NCBI GenBank assembly: GCA_016617855.1
Contig: JAECUM010001081.1
Coordinates: forward strand, 1 to 64,000
DNA from: Megalonaias nervosa
Taxonomy: Eukaryota > Mollusca > Bivalvia > Unionida > Unionidae
DNA length: 64,000 bases
Direction: 5' to 3'
Part shown: positions 27,801 to 42,590 of the stretch, one piece after another
How positions within the stretch are numbered: position 1 is the stretch's first letter
Layout: the number at the start of each line of letters is the position of its first letter
Made by a program: the position numbers and the translations under genes
Notes under the pieces: generated by a model
What the model was told of the DNA's origin: nothing
The model's database searches: none
What the model saw: only the letters and a program-made list of their open reading frames with translations

Positions 27801-30324
27801 AATACCAAATACTTCAGCAATTCCTAAACATGTTAACAAAGCATGGTCTGATGATCCATGAAAAGACACTATTAGGGAACAGAAAGAATTCTTAAACAAT
27901 TAATGCCAATCCAACAACTCAAAATTGGAATAATTACTGTATATACTAAGCAAATGTTAATTGTATCATTAGTGAGTGCAAGAGGAAAACAAGGAAATCC
28001 TGTGTCTCTAGGTTGAACTTGTGCTCATCTGTTAAATTAGTAAGGAATAGGGTACAAAAACTCATTCGCAAAATTAAAGGCACTGTATCAAGCATACATC
28101 CATGTATACATGGAGTTCAAAAGATGGAGACAAAGCTGGAGCAACACCCATGGCACCATCTCAAACCTATTACCAAAAAAAGCCTCAGTTCAGAAATTAC
28201 AGCCATACTCAAAGCTTTGAACTATATCAAAACCTCTCAAAAAAACAAATTATATCATCTTTAATTATTCCCTTTCCAGCCTCACTGAATTATAAACTTT
28301 TGAACCTGTTCATATCCCATATATATTAGGAAAACATGATGTTCTCATACAATCTGGAAAGAGTATTCTGGTACTGTTGGCTGCCATGTCACACTGGTAT
28401 TATGGGTAATGAAAGGGCAGATCAAGTAGCCAATTGAAAGCTGTAATGTGGTCACCCATTTCCAAGTGGAAGATTCCATATTCTGACTTTAAATACTGCA
28501 TAAGTCAGCTTGCTGACAAAACACGTTGAACGAAAACTCCACCTACAAACTTATGAACATCAAACTTGCTACAGGCAAGTGGTATCCCTTGTACAGAACA
28601 AACTCGAGACATGATTTTCAAGATGGCTGCCATGGTGGCCATATTGGATGTCAGATCAGCATAATTTTATTAAAACCAGCTTGACATCATAAGAAGACTT
28701 TTCATGAAAGCCCCATTTTCATTTAGGACTAACTAAACCTCTGTGTATGTGTGTGTGTGTGTGTGTGATAAAAACAGCTACCTCTCCAATATCAAAGACT
28801 GTTAAGTTACAGTGTGTAGACATAACTGTAAAATACATAAATGATTGCCTTGACCTTGGAAACACTAACCTTGACCTTGGAAACACTAATCTGTCCTCTC
28901 CGCAACCTTGATATTTATTTCTTCATGAAACAAAGTTGATTTATTACCACATTACATGCTACCATTTGTACATGCATAATGACGATCTGAAAAAATAAAG
29001 ACTTCCTTGAACTTTCACATGAGAGTGTCTAGAAAAGTAAAAATATAATGATTAACAATAGACTAATTTTGTATCAATTGTGGTTGTCAAAGAGGACAAA
29101 ATTTAGATACCATTTCTTTGATGAGCAAGGTTTATATTGATCATATAAACGTTTTGTTAGTTATATGATTTTTCACCCAGATTAAACAATATTATAAATT
29201 CAGTCAGGCTATATTTAAAAAGATTAAAACTGCAGCATGAGAACAAAACAATTGCACCCATTTTACCCAAAGATAATTGAAGTTCTACTCAGGAATCTAT
29301 GGCGGATGAAGATGTACAATAGTTTAATAAAGTCATTTTTTTTTCACTGTCCAAAACCTCAAGAAACCTTTTTTTTTTAAATTCAACATTCCAAAAGAAT
29401 GAGATTGGTGGAATAAGGTATATTTGATTCCGTATACGATTACTTTGGATACAAAATTATGGTGACTCCAGTTTAGAATTAACCCCAATATAATGACTAC
29501 AAATAGTTTCTTATTCAAAATTGAAACATTTTTGGGGTTGGCATCAGGTCTTACATTTTTGCAGCATTGAGATTAGAGTGAATTTGAAGATTTCTGAAAA
29601 TCTTATTTTATTTGGAGATTTCAATGAATCTTGCCAACCAAGTTTTGTAAATTTAGTATCATAACCAGCAAAATTTATTATATTTAGACTGAAATTTCAA
29701 AACAAAAACCCAAGTCTTCATGAGCTCTGCTTTGATATTTCATTTTAAATTTGAAACCAATAAGTCTGATCAGGGAGATCCAAAAGTACAAAAGTTTTTA
29801 CTAAATGGAATCATGTGAAAACATATTTTATAAGGAAACAGAGTAACAACTACAAAAAGTGGAGTAGTTGATAACCATGTGTCATATTTTTTTAATGTTA
29901 CCACTTAATGAAGTGTTGACTTTCAGAAAATAACTCCTTCTCTCTCACTCTCTTTCCGCATGTGTACTTATGTCGGTATATGCATATATGTATATGTATG
30001 TGTTTATATTAATATGTGCTAGATGCATCTCTGCATGTTTTAGTACATGAATATGCTAGTATATACATACTCTAATATTTGTCATGTAGAAATGCTAATA
30101 TTTTTTATTTATATTATGCTATCTCGAAAATGTATTACGTAAACAGTATTTCCTTTTCCATTCTCTATTTTCTTTCTTCTTTATTACCTTCCTTCCTTTC
30201 ATCGTTTCCTTGCATCTTAAAGTGAGGAAAATATTTGTGCAGAACTATATACCAGCTTTTCTTGTGGTTGTAATATTGTACCAAGATATATGTATTACAT
30301 CCATGCATCATCTATCTTCATGTC

Positions 30325-30359
<35 letters not shown>

Positions 30360-33300
30360 CCAACTGCATAGACCCAGATCCATACATAGATCAAAAATGC
30401 ATAGACCCAGATCCAAACATAGACCAAAAATGCATAGGCCCAGACCCAGATCTGCCATTGCATAATGCACTGGCAGATCTATGTAATATATGAACTTTGT
30501 TACGGAGTAATCAATAGAACAAACAACATGGACCCTAATCTACTTGTGCATAATGCACTGGCAGATCAAGATCTATGTTGTTTGCACCTGGATCAGACTT
30601 AAAAGTGAGTATATACAGTATATCATGATGTAATTCAATTATCACTGGGTGTGACATTATGAAGCTCACCAATATCATGTGACTTTCTTGGGTTTGGTAG
30701 TTGTTCACTGTCTATTCATACTGATGCTTTGTACAATCAAAACCTGAACTGAATTATACAAAATAGAGTTTACTGATAGTATCTTTATGCCCAAGTAATT
30801 TCCAGCCAAGTACCAATACACACTGTCCTCTATTTAGGAACAAATTCTATTGATTTCTAATTCAGTCTCTGGCTGGTGAGTAGTTCTGAATAGCTGCTTC
30901 TTGTGAATGACAGAAAACATCACCAAATGTATTAGTTCATGCTTGTGTACAGACGACATTCTGTATATACTCGCTTGTAAGTCCAGTCTAACTGCAAACA
31001 ACAAAGATCCCTATCTGCTGTAGCATAATGTGCCTGCAGATCAGGGTTTATGCTGTTTGTTCTACTGATTACTCCTAATTGCACAGACCCAGATCTGACA
31101 GTGCATTATTCTACTGCAGATCTGGGTAGTGCAGTTTGCAGTGGACTCATCTTATAAGCGAGGATATACAGAACATTAGTCAACACTGCTTTGCTATGAT
31201 GTGTACTGAACAACACCAAGGGTATAATAATGATTTGCTGTTATTAATAAATGACAGATGAGTTTTACTATCATCAACTCAAGTTTATTAAATAGATAAT
31301 CTTTTCTATCATCATCTCAAATTATAAAATAACAGATAAAAGGCTATTCTATCATCATCTCAAATTATTAAATAACTGATAAGCTTTTCTATTACCATCT
31401 CAAATTATCAAATAACATGTAAAAGGCTATTCTATCATCATCTCAAAAATTATTAAATAACATAAAAGACTATTCTGTCATCACCTCAAATCATTAAATA
31501 ACAGATAAGCTTTTCTATCATCACCTCAAATCATCATCTCAAATTATTAAATAACAGGTAAACTTTCCTATCATCATCTAAAATAACAATTTGGTCTACA
31601 AATTTTTAGAAGTCGTCTGCTTCAGAGATAAAATGTGCTATTTATGATGGATTTTGATGTGCTGAATTCAAATATGACAATTAAAACAACTGACTGGCTA
31701 CCGTTTCCAAGATATTTAAGTTTTTACATCTTATGGCTATGTATATTGTGTAGATAGTAGAATTTTAATCATAAATTGTAAACCTAGGTCTTTCTATGTG
31801 TTTATGGGTGCTTTACATGATAATATTTCACTTGTCATGTTTGTGTAACACTTTAAAAAAACAGCAAAAGGATTATATAAATAAACTTTATTATGAAAAA
31901 AAAGGCACAAAACTATTATGTATATATAAGTACATAGTTAAGTATATATAAGTATATAGTTTAGTCCTTATTCAGTGTCTACTCGGCGCTTCTTGGCTTG
32001 TCTCTTGTATTCATTAAATGGAGCATCTCTTGTCACTGTCCAGCAAAGTCTGCAAGCACTGATGGGCTCAATTTGCCCTGAGAGCATTTTTCCATTGTTG
32101 CAATGTCCTTGGTGAAATTGTTCGCTGTGCTCATCACTCACTGCTCTGCAGTTCGGTGGGAAAAAAACCCTAGATGAAAGTGCAAAAAATGTATCTTTAG
32201 TGACATGTTGCAACCAAGGCTTTTGTATGCCTTGAGGAGGTTCTCCACCAATTCCCTGTAGTTGTCTGCCTTGTTCGTTTGAGAGAAAATTTGTTGCCAC
32301 TAACTGAAAGGCTTTCCATACGGTCTTTTCCTTGCCACGCAGTGTGCAGTCAAATGCATCATCTCAAAGAAGTTCATGAATCTGGGGACTAATAAAGACA
32401 CCTTTATTTATCTTAGCTTCACTTAAATTTGGAAATTTTTCACGAAGGTACTTGAAAACTGCTTGTGTTTTGTCAATGGCCTTGACAAAGTTCTTCATAA
32501 GACCCAGCTTGATGTGCAAGGGTGGTAACAAAATTTTCCTTGATTCAACAAGTGGTGGATGTGAACATTTTTCCTCCCAGGTTCCAATGACTGTTGGAGT
32601 TGCCAATCTCTTTTGATGTAGTGGGAATCTCTTGCATGACTATCCCATTCGCAGAGAAAACAGCAGTACTTTGTGTATCCAGTCTGCAGACCAAGCAAGA
32701 AAGCAAGAACCTTCAAATCACCACATAGCTGCCACTGATGTTAGTCACAGTTTATGCACCTCAAAAGTTGTTTCATCTTTTCATAGGTTTCCTTGATATG
32801 GACTGCATGACCAACTGGAATTGATAGCAAAACAATGCCATTATGCAGCAAAAAACAGATTTAAGACTCATCTTCGATGAATCAATGAACAGTCTCCACT
32901 CATCTGGATCATGAATGATGCTGAGGGCTGCCATCACACCATCAGTGTTGTTGCAGACTACAAGATCACCTTCCATGAAGAAGAATGGGACAAGATCCTT
33001 ATATGGTCAAGGAACATGGAAACCCTAACATCACCAGCCAGGAGATTCCACTGCTGTAGTCTGGAGCCCAACAGCTCTGCCTTGCTCTTGGATAGTTCCA
33101 AATCCCTGACAAGTTCATTCAGTTCACCTTGTGTTATGAGGGGTGGTTCAGAAGAGGAGGATGGGAGAAAATATGGCTCATGTGACACTGATGGTTCAGG
33201 ACTGGAAGTTTCATCCTCTTTCTCTTCCTCGTCTGCCTCAAGTGAGAATGATTCTGGTGCATCAGAAACCAACAGTCCTTCTCCGTTGGGTACTGGGCAT

Positions 33301-36300
33301 ATAGCTGATGGAATGTTTGGATAATGCACAGTCCAAATTTTTCTCCTTTGGCACACCTTTCCCAACTGGAGGCACCATGCAGAAGTAACAATTGCTGATA
33401 CGATCTGTTGGCTCTCTCCAAATCATTGGCACTGCAAAAGGCATAGATTTTCTTTTCCTGTTCAACCACTGGCAAAGATTTGTTGCATAAGTGTTGCAGC
33501 TTATGTGCAAGCCTGGCCATAAGGCAAGGCGAATGAGGCAACTGCCTTGGGCCCCACGCTGTTGATGGAAATCAACTCCGCAATGTTATTCTTTTGCTTG
33601 GGGCCCTGTGCTCATCACTTGCTGCATTGGGCCCCGCACATCCTAGGACTGGGCCTGCATATGTGTGGGGCCCACCTTTTTCCTGATCTCCAATTTTGCA
33701 GCCAAAATAAAGGTGATAGGCTTTCTTAACCATAGTGGTTATACTGCACTTTTGTGATGCAAAAGTCAATTCACCAGAAACATAGCTGAAGTTATCTGCA
33801 TTGTTCACAAGTATGAGGCATCTCTACTCACTTTGGCCAAACAGATGTGTGTCCCTTTGCAAAATCAAACATTGACAAATAAGAGAGCATGATACTGTAT
33901 GATTTCTAGAGCTGATATAGGGCAATTTGTTCAGCAGAGTGATGTAAGCTATGTTATGATTGCATCATCCATAACTAATAGGAATAACATGATGCAATTC
34001 ATATCATGTATGATGCAATACCAGCTTCAGATTGCATTATTCATTCTTTTGCCTAAAATATAAGTACTGTCCAAATGCCAGTCATAGATTTATTCATAAA
34101 TCCAGACAAAGATGTATTTTAGCCATTTCTGGTTTAAATTCAGATCCCTTCCCTTTATTCCAAAGTCAAGGGTCGTGTATTCTGACCTAGTATCATATCT
34201 TTAAAACTAGAGCCTATAAACAATTTTAAGCATCATTTTCATTCTCAGTGCCCCAGAATTAGTAAGTTTGACTACATTTATTTTGGAAGTATTTTGGCTA
34301 TAGACCAGAGTTATTAAATAACAGATAGGCTATCATCATCTCAAATTATTAAATAACAGGCAGGTTATCATTATCTCAAATTATTAACATAAGCTTTTCT
34401 ATGATCACCTGAAATTTATTAAATAACATCAGCTTTTCTATCATCTCAAATTATTAAATAACAGATAAGCTTTTTATCATCACCTCAAACATTTCTCAGA
34501 AACTTAAACTGTGCTCATCTGTTCTTCCTCACACACAGATATAATCTTCGAAGACTGGGGATTGGGGGACTGGTCCAGTTTTTACCACCTTCCTTTTTCT
34601 ATAGCTTTATTTTAGATTGTACATTTTTGTTTGTCTCTGAAATTCATCCATTTTCAAGCAGTTTTTAACCATTCTCAACTCTGTGTGCATTCAATACAAC
34701 CACTCAGTGTTGATGTCTAGCACATCCAACATTTTTGCAACCTACGGGTTCATCAAAACCATGAACAATAAGATTGTTACATCAAAACTGAGATCACAGA
34801 TAACTGCATTGTTTCTCAAGGGTCTGAAAGTTACATTACAAAGTTTCATTCTTTAATAAAATGCATGTTCCTCATGCAGTTTACTGAGCAAGGTATCAAG
34901 TTTAGTGTTCAAGAGTGAGTTGTGGTATCAATTTTAGTGTTCAAGTGTGAGTGGTGGTATCAACTTTAGTGTTCAAATATGAGTGATGGTATCAACTTTA
35001 GAGTTCAAATGTGAGTGATGGTATCAACTTTAGTGTTCAATTGTGAGTGGTGGTATCAACTTTAGAGTTCAAATGTGAGTGATGGTATCAACTTTAGTGT
35101 TCAATTGTGAGTGGTGGTATCAACTTTAGTGTTCAAGTGTGAGTGATGGTATCAACTTTAGTGATCAAGTCTGAGTGGCTGTATTAACTTTAATGTTCAT
35201 TCATGTGCAAGTGGTGGTATTAACTTTAATGTTCAAGAGTGAGTGGTGGTATCAAGTTTAGTATTCAAGTGTGAGTGGTGGTACATGTATCAAGTTTAGT
35301 GTTCAAATGTGAGTGGTGGTAACAACTTTAATGTTCAAGTGTGAGTAGGGGTATCAAGTCTGGTGTTCAAATGTAAGTAATGGTATCAATTTTAGTGTTC
35401 AATTGTGAATAATGGTATCATGGTATAAATTTTAGTGTTCAAGTGTAAGAAATGGTCTCATGGTATCAGCTTTAGTGTTCATCTGTGAGTTGTGGTATCA
35501 ATTTTAGTGTTCAAGTGTGAATAATGGTATCAATTTTAGTGTTCAAGTATGAGTAATTGTATCAATGTTAGTGCTAAAATGTGAGTAATGGTATCATGTT
35601 TAGTGTTCAAATGTGAGTAATGATATCATGGTATCAACTTAAGTGTTCCAGTATAAGGACTGTATCATGATATGAATTTTTTTAGTGTTCAAGTGTGAGT
35701 AGTGTTAACACAGTATCATGTGAGTAATGGTACCAAGGTATCAAATTTAATCTTCAGGTGTGTGTAATGTTATCATAATATCAACTTTAGTTTTCAAGTG
35801 TTAGTAACAGTACCATGGTATCAACTTTTGTCTTCAAGTGTAAGTAATGGTATCATAGAATCAACTTTAGTCTTCCAATGTGAGCAATGTTATCATAGTA
35901 TCAATTTCAGTCTTCACGTATAAGTAATGGTATCATGGTATCAACTTTATTGTTCAAGTGTAAGTAATGGTATCTTGATATCTGTATAAGATCAGATGGA
36001 AAAACATGACTCCAGACATACTGTTATTCATGGTCCTTTCCTTTATCATAATCAGATATATTCAGACATACTGTTACTCATGGTCTGTTTCATTATCATA
36101 ATCAGACATACTGTTATTCATTGTCCTTTTCATTATCATAATCAAATAATACTATTATTCATGGTCCTTCCCATTATCATAACTAGACATACTGTTATTC
36201 ATGGTCCTTTCCATTATCATAACCAGACATACTGTTATTCATGGTCCTTTCCATTATATGATCAGACATACTGTTATTCATGGTCCTTTCCACTATATAA

Positions 36301-39300
36301 TCAGACACTGTTATTCATGGTCCTTCCATTATCATAATCAGAGTGTTCTAAGTGATCTTATTGATAATTTTCTAAATTTTATTTTCTTTAAAGATCACTA
36401 CGGAATTTATATTAATATTTCAAATATTATTTTATGATTTACTGTTGTGATTTTCTTTTAAAAGCATTATTATTTCAAGTATGTAGCACTCTACAGTTGT
36501 TAAGTAATTCTGAGACAGGGACCGGCATAAGGTGAAAGTTGTCGGTTCTGTCAACATTCACAATGGAGAGAATGTTGGCATACCTCTATACTACTTTCAC
36601 ATACTATGAAATTTCTTACACGTGGTAATTATGAAAACTTTGTACTATCTAAAGCAGGCAGCTGATAAAATGGTTGCTCCCATACACACAAAAAATTTGC
36701 CAGAACAAGTCAAAAGTACACTAACTTTAGCAGTTATTAATATGGGAAAATGAGTTTTGCCATATTAGATAATACCAGCTTCTGAAAATGTAATGAATGA
36801 ATTCTAAAATACAAATAAAGTAAAAAAGGTTGTTGGCTCCTTTTTGTCTAATTTACAACCAAGTCCAGGAAGTGAAAATCACTACACAGAGCTACACAAA
36901 GCAGTCTTTTCAGAAGTACACATCTGAAGTACAGCCAAGCTGTATACTCTATAACCCAAATTATGCCCGTCAATCATGCATAAAAAATAAAGGGAATTAA
37001 AGGTTATCTCAACAATATCTAAGACATACAAGGTTTTAATTTTTCTGGATAAATAGTAGGGAAAATCTGGGAAATTCTAATTCTTCACAAATTAATCTGT
37101 TTTGATGCTTATGACTTAAATGTTTCAGCTATGCAACCAAAATTATATCATGCAAAAATAATACCTCTCTGATCTTTAAGGTAGCATTCTGTGTTAAGTA
37201 CTTCTGAGAGAGTGACTGGTATATGGTGAAGATGCCTGTATTGGTGACATGCTGAGCGGAGAGAATGCGCACAACTCTACGCTACTTTTATGTACTATGA
37301 CTGAAATGACTTCACATCTGTAAATATGGAACTATGCACTATGTAAAGCAGACAGCTGATCAAAATGGTTGCTCCTCTGAAAAAACTACTTAAATTTTAG
37401 CTGCCTGCCTTGAAGTTGAGATATAAAACTGACCTCAAAAGTCAATGGCTCTGTACTTCCCTCCAAGCCAAAAATAACATTCATTTCACAGTGAGAAAAA
37501 AATACACGACCTTCCATATTAAACTAATTAAATGCAAGATCAAAATTTTCCTTTATATGTGTATAATTATTATAACTAAATTAAGCCAAGTATCTGATAT
37601 TTTAGACCTATATATGGTTTATTTAAACACAAGTAATTTTATCTATGGCAACCGGGATGGGGGGGCCACTATGACTAGGGGGTCCTGGTCACGTGCCCAT
37701 GCACCCCCCAATCCAGCCTTGGAAGCAAACTTCTTTGCTCTTGTGGACCACCTTCTGCCCATCTAGACATTCCCATATGCCTCTCTCCAGATGACTGAAA
37801 GTCATCTTAACACTGCATTATTTGTTTTACTAACACATATTTTATATTTAATTCATATGAATCTACTTGTGGCTATTTTTGGCCCAATTCTATATTGCTA
37901 TTGCAAAAATATTTAGTAGGAACTTAGAAAGTGGTACACTGTCATTACTTTGGTGTGGTATGAAGAGGGAAACCACTAAACTGGAATCACATTTTGTCCT
38001 GTATTAAACTGGAATCACATTTTGTCCTGTACTAAAATGGAATCACATTTTGTCCCGTATTAAACTGGAATCACATTTTGTCCTGTACTAAAATGGAATC
38101 ACATTTTGTCCTGTATTAAAATGGAATCACATTTTGTCCTGTATTAAAATGGAATCACATTTTGTCCTGTACTAAAATAGAATCACATTTTGTCCTGTAT
38201 TAAAATGGAATCACATTTTGTCCTGTATTCACACACATTTGGAACATTAAGCTCAAGCTCAAAACATTACAATTTTATGATACTTCATAGTATGTCTATA
38301 TCAATCAAATTTAGTCATCTAGAAAATGGACTCTGCTAAAGAAAATTCTGAAAAAAATTCATTAATTATATTTTCACTCCAATAAGAGCTAAGTAGTGAC
38401 AAAAGTTTCAGAGTCTGGACTTGAGATTAACATTCCAACTCAAAAAAGTTTTAACAATACAGGCCCCATAGGAATTGCGTGATACTGATAAATGCCCTTG
38501 GTATTACATCAGATATCACCATTGGCAACATGAGAAAACAAGGATAGGATCTGCATGTACAGCCTATTATCGCATCACTGCTGTACACTGGTTTAACCTT
38601 GATCCCAAGGTCAAAAACTTCAGCAAGCATGTGATAGAATTATTTGTCTTCGGTTCCTAATGATTCGTTAAAAATATGAACAAGATCAAAATCCATCAAG
38701 GACTTTAGGAAATATAACAAGTGAAATACTGTAACCAAAATCTAAACACATATTTTCTATGCCTGTGACCTTAACCTCAGGGTCCAAGGGGTGAGTGAGC
38801 AGGTCAATGAATTAACTCTCACAGTTTATTCATCTCATGTATTAACAAAATCCATCAAAACGATTAGGAAATAAAAACAGATGAAAGAATTATAACCAAA
38901 ACATGAACGCAAATGTGATCAAACTGTGACCTTGAGCACTATGTCAAATGGGACAAAAAAGATGAGGCAAAATAATAATAAAAACAAAAAATTTAATTTA
39001 ACCAAAACCTTAGCAAAGTGCTACATCTCACTTCCTACTATGCAAGCTCAACAACAAGGAATGTCAAAATCCTTTGATAATATATGAATAATAAAATGCT
39101 AGAACTTACCAGTCTGAGGCTAGCTGAACCCCTCTGTCTCCAGTTGCTGCTATTGCCTTTTCTCTGAAAATTAAACAAATCTCTCGTTACGTATATGTAT
39201 TTAATTACTTGTGTGTTAGTTTTAAATTTCTTTTTCATTTTATTTCTATTTCATTACATGTTATTGTAATGATAACTTCATTCACTGGATTTGACATTTT

Positions 39301-42300
39301 TCCAGAAAATTCAGTTCAGTTCTGTTAAACCTGATAAATACGCAGTTCGTAGAAACACCGTATCTTTTGGTGACCTAGATTTCAGGGCCAGTTTCAGCTC
39401 TGTTGCAAAAAACCTTTTATTATTTTTTTTCATTATTGAATCTTATAGTAAGAATCGTTCAGTAGAATTGAATTCGTCCATGGCGGATATGATAGCCGGC
39501 ATGTGGTGTTACTATGCCGCTTGAACTAAGTGATCACGTGACCCCATCACGGGGGATCTAAATTGTGTTGTAGTTAGAGTTAAAGTGATGTTTCATAGTC
39601 TTTTTTAGTCAGTCGTAATTCATACCTTCGGGCTCAAAGGTATTTTTTTTGTTGTTGCCAGTTTGATTTGCTTTTTTCTATTTTTCGGAATTAATAATTT
39701 GTTTTCCCTGGAGACTTTATCTAGTGCTCATCAGAATTCTTAGACAAAGACATTTACTAAAAATTATTTGGAATTCTAAAGCCGGAATATTATTCTTGGT
39801 GATTCAACAAGGAACTGTTGACATGACAACACAAAGCAAGTTATAGAAGACATCATCGCCTTCCATCTTAGAACTTCATTGGGATTCAAACTTTGATTCA
39901 TTTAGAACTTTTTAGTGATAGGACTTATATTTTTAATTATTGGATTAATCATAAACCGTAAGTCCTTTTTCATATTTTTACCTTGTTTTTCTAGGGAAAT
40001 AAATTATTTTGTTAAATTTACAAAGCTTGTTGGCTTCACTCTTTTCTTTGTTACTTTTGTACGAGCCTAGACACGTAACACTCTTTTCATTCCTATGATC
40101 CAGTTATGATTATGTATGATAAGATAGACCATGTGTGGTAACACAAACATTTCAATTAGCTTTAAAAAGATGAGGAGGCCTAAGCTTTCCACATGGGCAA
40201 GTTATGATGGGCTATTCAAGGACCCTGGGCATCTTCTAGAGGCTGCTATAATTAGGCAAGCCTAACTTCCAAGTGTGAAAAGAAGATATGTGAAATGTTA
40301 TTCCCAGGTGTCACAGAATTGTATAAATCCCTCTATTTATTAAAAGCATGTACTCTGGTTTCGTTTTTTTTGTGTACAACGATACCCAAGGGTGATTTTT
40401 GTATATTGTACAATATTTCGAAATAGTGAGTTCGGTTCATCCCTGCCGCACGTGCGAAGTGCTCTTGATGGGAAAAACTGATTTACATCTAGCACAGCTA
40501 CATCGTATGTATATAAATGCCTCACCGTAGTGTGATATTTTCACATTACGGAACGTCTTGTCAGTTAGCAGTCTACTTAGGGACTTGCACATCTTCAGCT
40601 GTAGAGATATGTAATTTATTAATTTCTTATGTATATTATTTCTTTTGTATATTGTAAGTTACAGCTATTGTACCACCACGTTTATTTTTGTATGTTTTCA
40701 ATGTAGCTTTGGCTTGCGTAGTATAACGGAAATATTTTCTATTCTTGTTTGTGACTTTGCAAGAGATTTATATTTGCAATATAAAGTTGCATTTTCTTAA
40801 GAAACGTTTAGTACCATAGGAATCTTATCGGACACAGGTTCACCTCTGAACCTGTTTATTGTTTTGTAATATTGTACCGATAATGTAATTTGTATAACTT
40901 ACCATACATAACGTCATTACGTTTTATCCTATATGCCGTGTCATGAGTAGCACACGGTGTTAGATGTATTTTCAGCTGATCAGAGTGACCAGAGTGATCC
41001 ATGGTGATCGTAGTCGTCGTGGTACCAGCTATAGAGCTAACCATAGAAATTAACCACAGCAGCCGTAGACCTGAGTGAAGTTTTGCTGGCTGAGTAGAAG
41101 GTGATCGGGCGTTGCTGACTGGATTGGTGGGCGTTGCTGACCGGATTGGTGGTCGGTGACTACCTACAATGATGCTTGCTTGATTGACCAGTGTGAATGG
41201 TAACCAAGTGTGATACTGACGGAGTGTTTTGTGTTACTCCATGCATGTAATCTTTTAGCCGTGGACTAATTTTGGGGTTTTGTAATACCCATTGTTTTGG
41301 GAGTATAAAGATATTTTTGTATGATATCTGTCCAATCAATTAATCATTTCACTATTTGAGTAAAAAAATCTATTTTTCACTAGTTGAGTGAATACATCAT
41401 TTTTACTACTTGAGTAAAACATCCATTCTTTTCGTCGTGTGAAATTACTGTGAATTGTTCACCTTTGTTCTTGTACTGTATAAGGTCATTTATTTGTATT
41501 TATATTTGTTGCATTTTTAGGTTTGTGCGTATTATGTTAATGTGTCCAATATTTGGATCTTATACACGCACATATTAATCAATATTCTTTTCTCATTCAA
41601 GTCATACATCAATAAACATTGTATTTGTATCACCATCAAAAGTGTTCTGTTGTAAGTCCAAAATCCCAACTGGTTATCTTGTTACACCAGGGCTGACCCT
41701 AGATTGGCCTAAACTGCTAGTGTGAAAAGGGTACGAGATAAGAGATGTAAACATGATACTGGTTTTGTCAAGGATGGAATGAGGAAGGTGATGGTCATGG
41801 ACATAGTGGGGTCCAAATACTTCATAGCTGGTCTAATGTCTAAACTTATTATTGACAGCATTTGGTGACAGGGTTAATAAATATTGATTGTTTTAATGTG
41901 ACCAAAAGCACATGCTCTATACAAGCTGTAAAGGGGTACTATTTCTCAAAATACCACCAATATTTAAAAGTTTTCTTGAAATTTACCAAACTTTACGCAA
42001 CTGTGCACTGACCAGAAAAGGTTCTGTGAGATTTGGTGCTTAAACTCCATACTGGACCCTCTTGCTTTTTAAGTCAGCTGACCATCTGGTTGATCTAATT
42101 TTTTTTTATAAAATTGGCCACTTAGCATGTTAATTTTATGCTAGGGCATGAATTACTGGATTTTCTGAGGAAAATAATGTTGATAATTGGAATAAAATAA
42201 TATCATGTGTTCTCATTGCTAGCTACTCTTTGCCCTTCAATAGGCACTGATAACATTATGACAAAGAAATTTCAAGTTATTCTTAGATGCTTACATAGTT

Positions 42301-42520
42301 GAGTGGTAGTAGTCTGCTCCCGGTTGAAAACAAACCGAGTTCAAATCCAACAAAGTGCAAATTCTGTTTTACCTTAATGTGCTATTTTAGTCTGAAGTGA
42401 GAAGGAGAATTATGTTACAGTTTATATTTTTTGTGTGAATATTCACAAAACATAGCAGAACATAAACAGTAAGTCGCTGACTTTCTGCAGGATCCAGTAA
42501 AAAGCTGCTATTTCAATCAG

Positions 42521-42590
<70 letters not shown>

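Noticed and set aside
32911..33324. 137-residue plus-strand ORF rich in Ser
   Set aside because: It is the complement of the acidic part of the relic gene at 31968-33541, whose minus-strand blocks are recognisable.
39291..39524. 77-residue ORF upstream of UBASH3 exon 2
   Set aside because: It lies wholly inside the solo LTR and has no counterpart in the other LTR copies.
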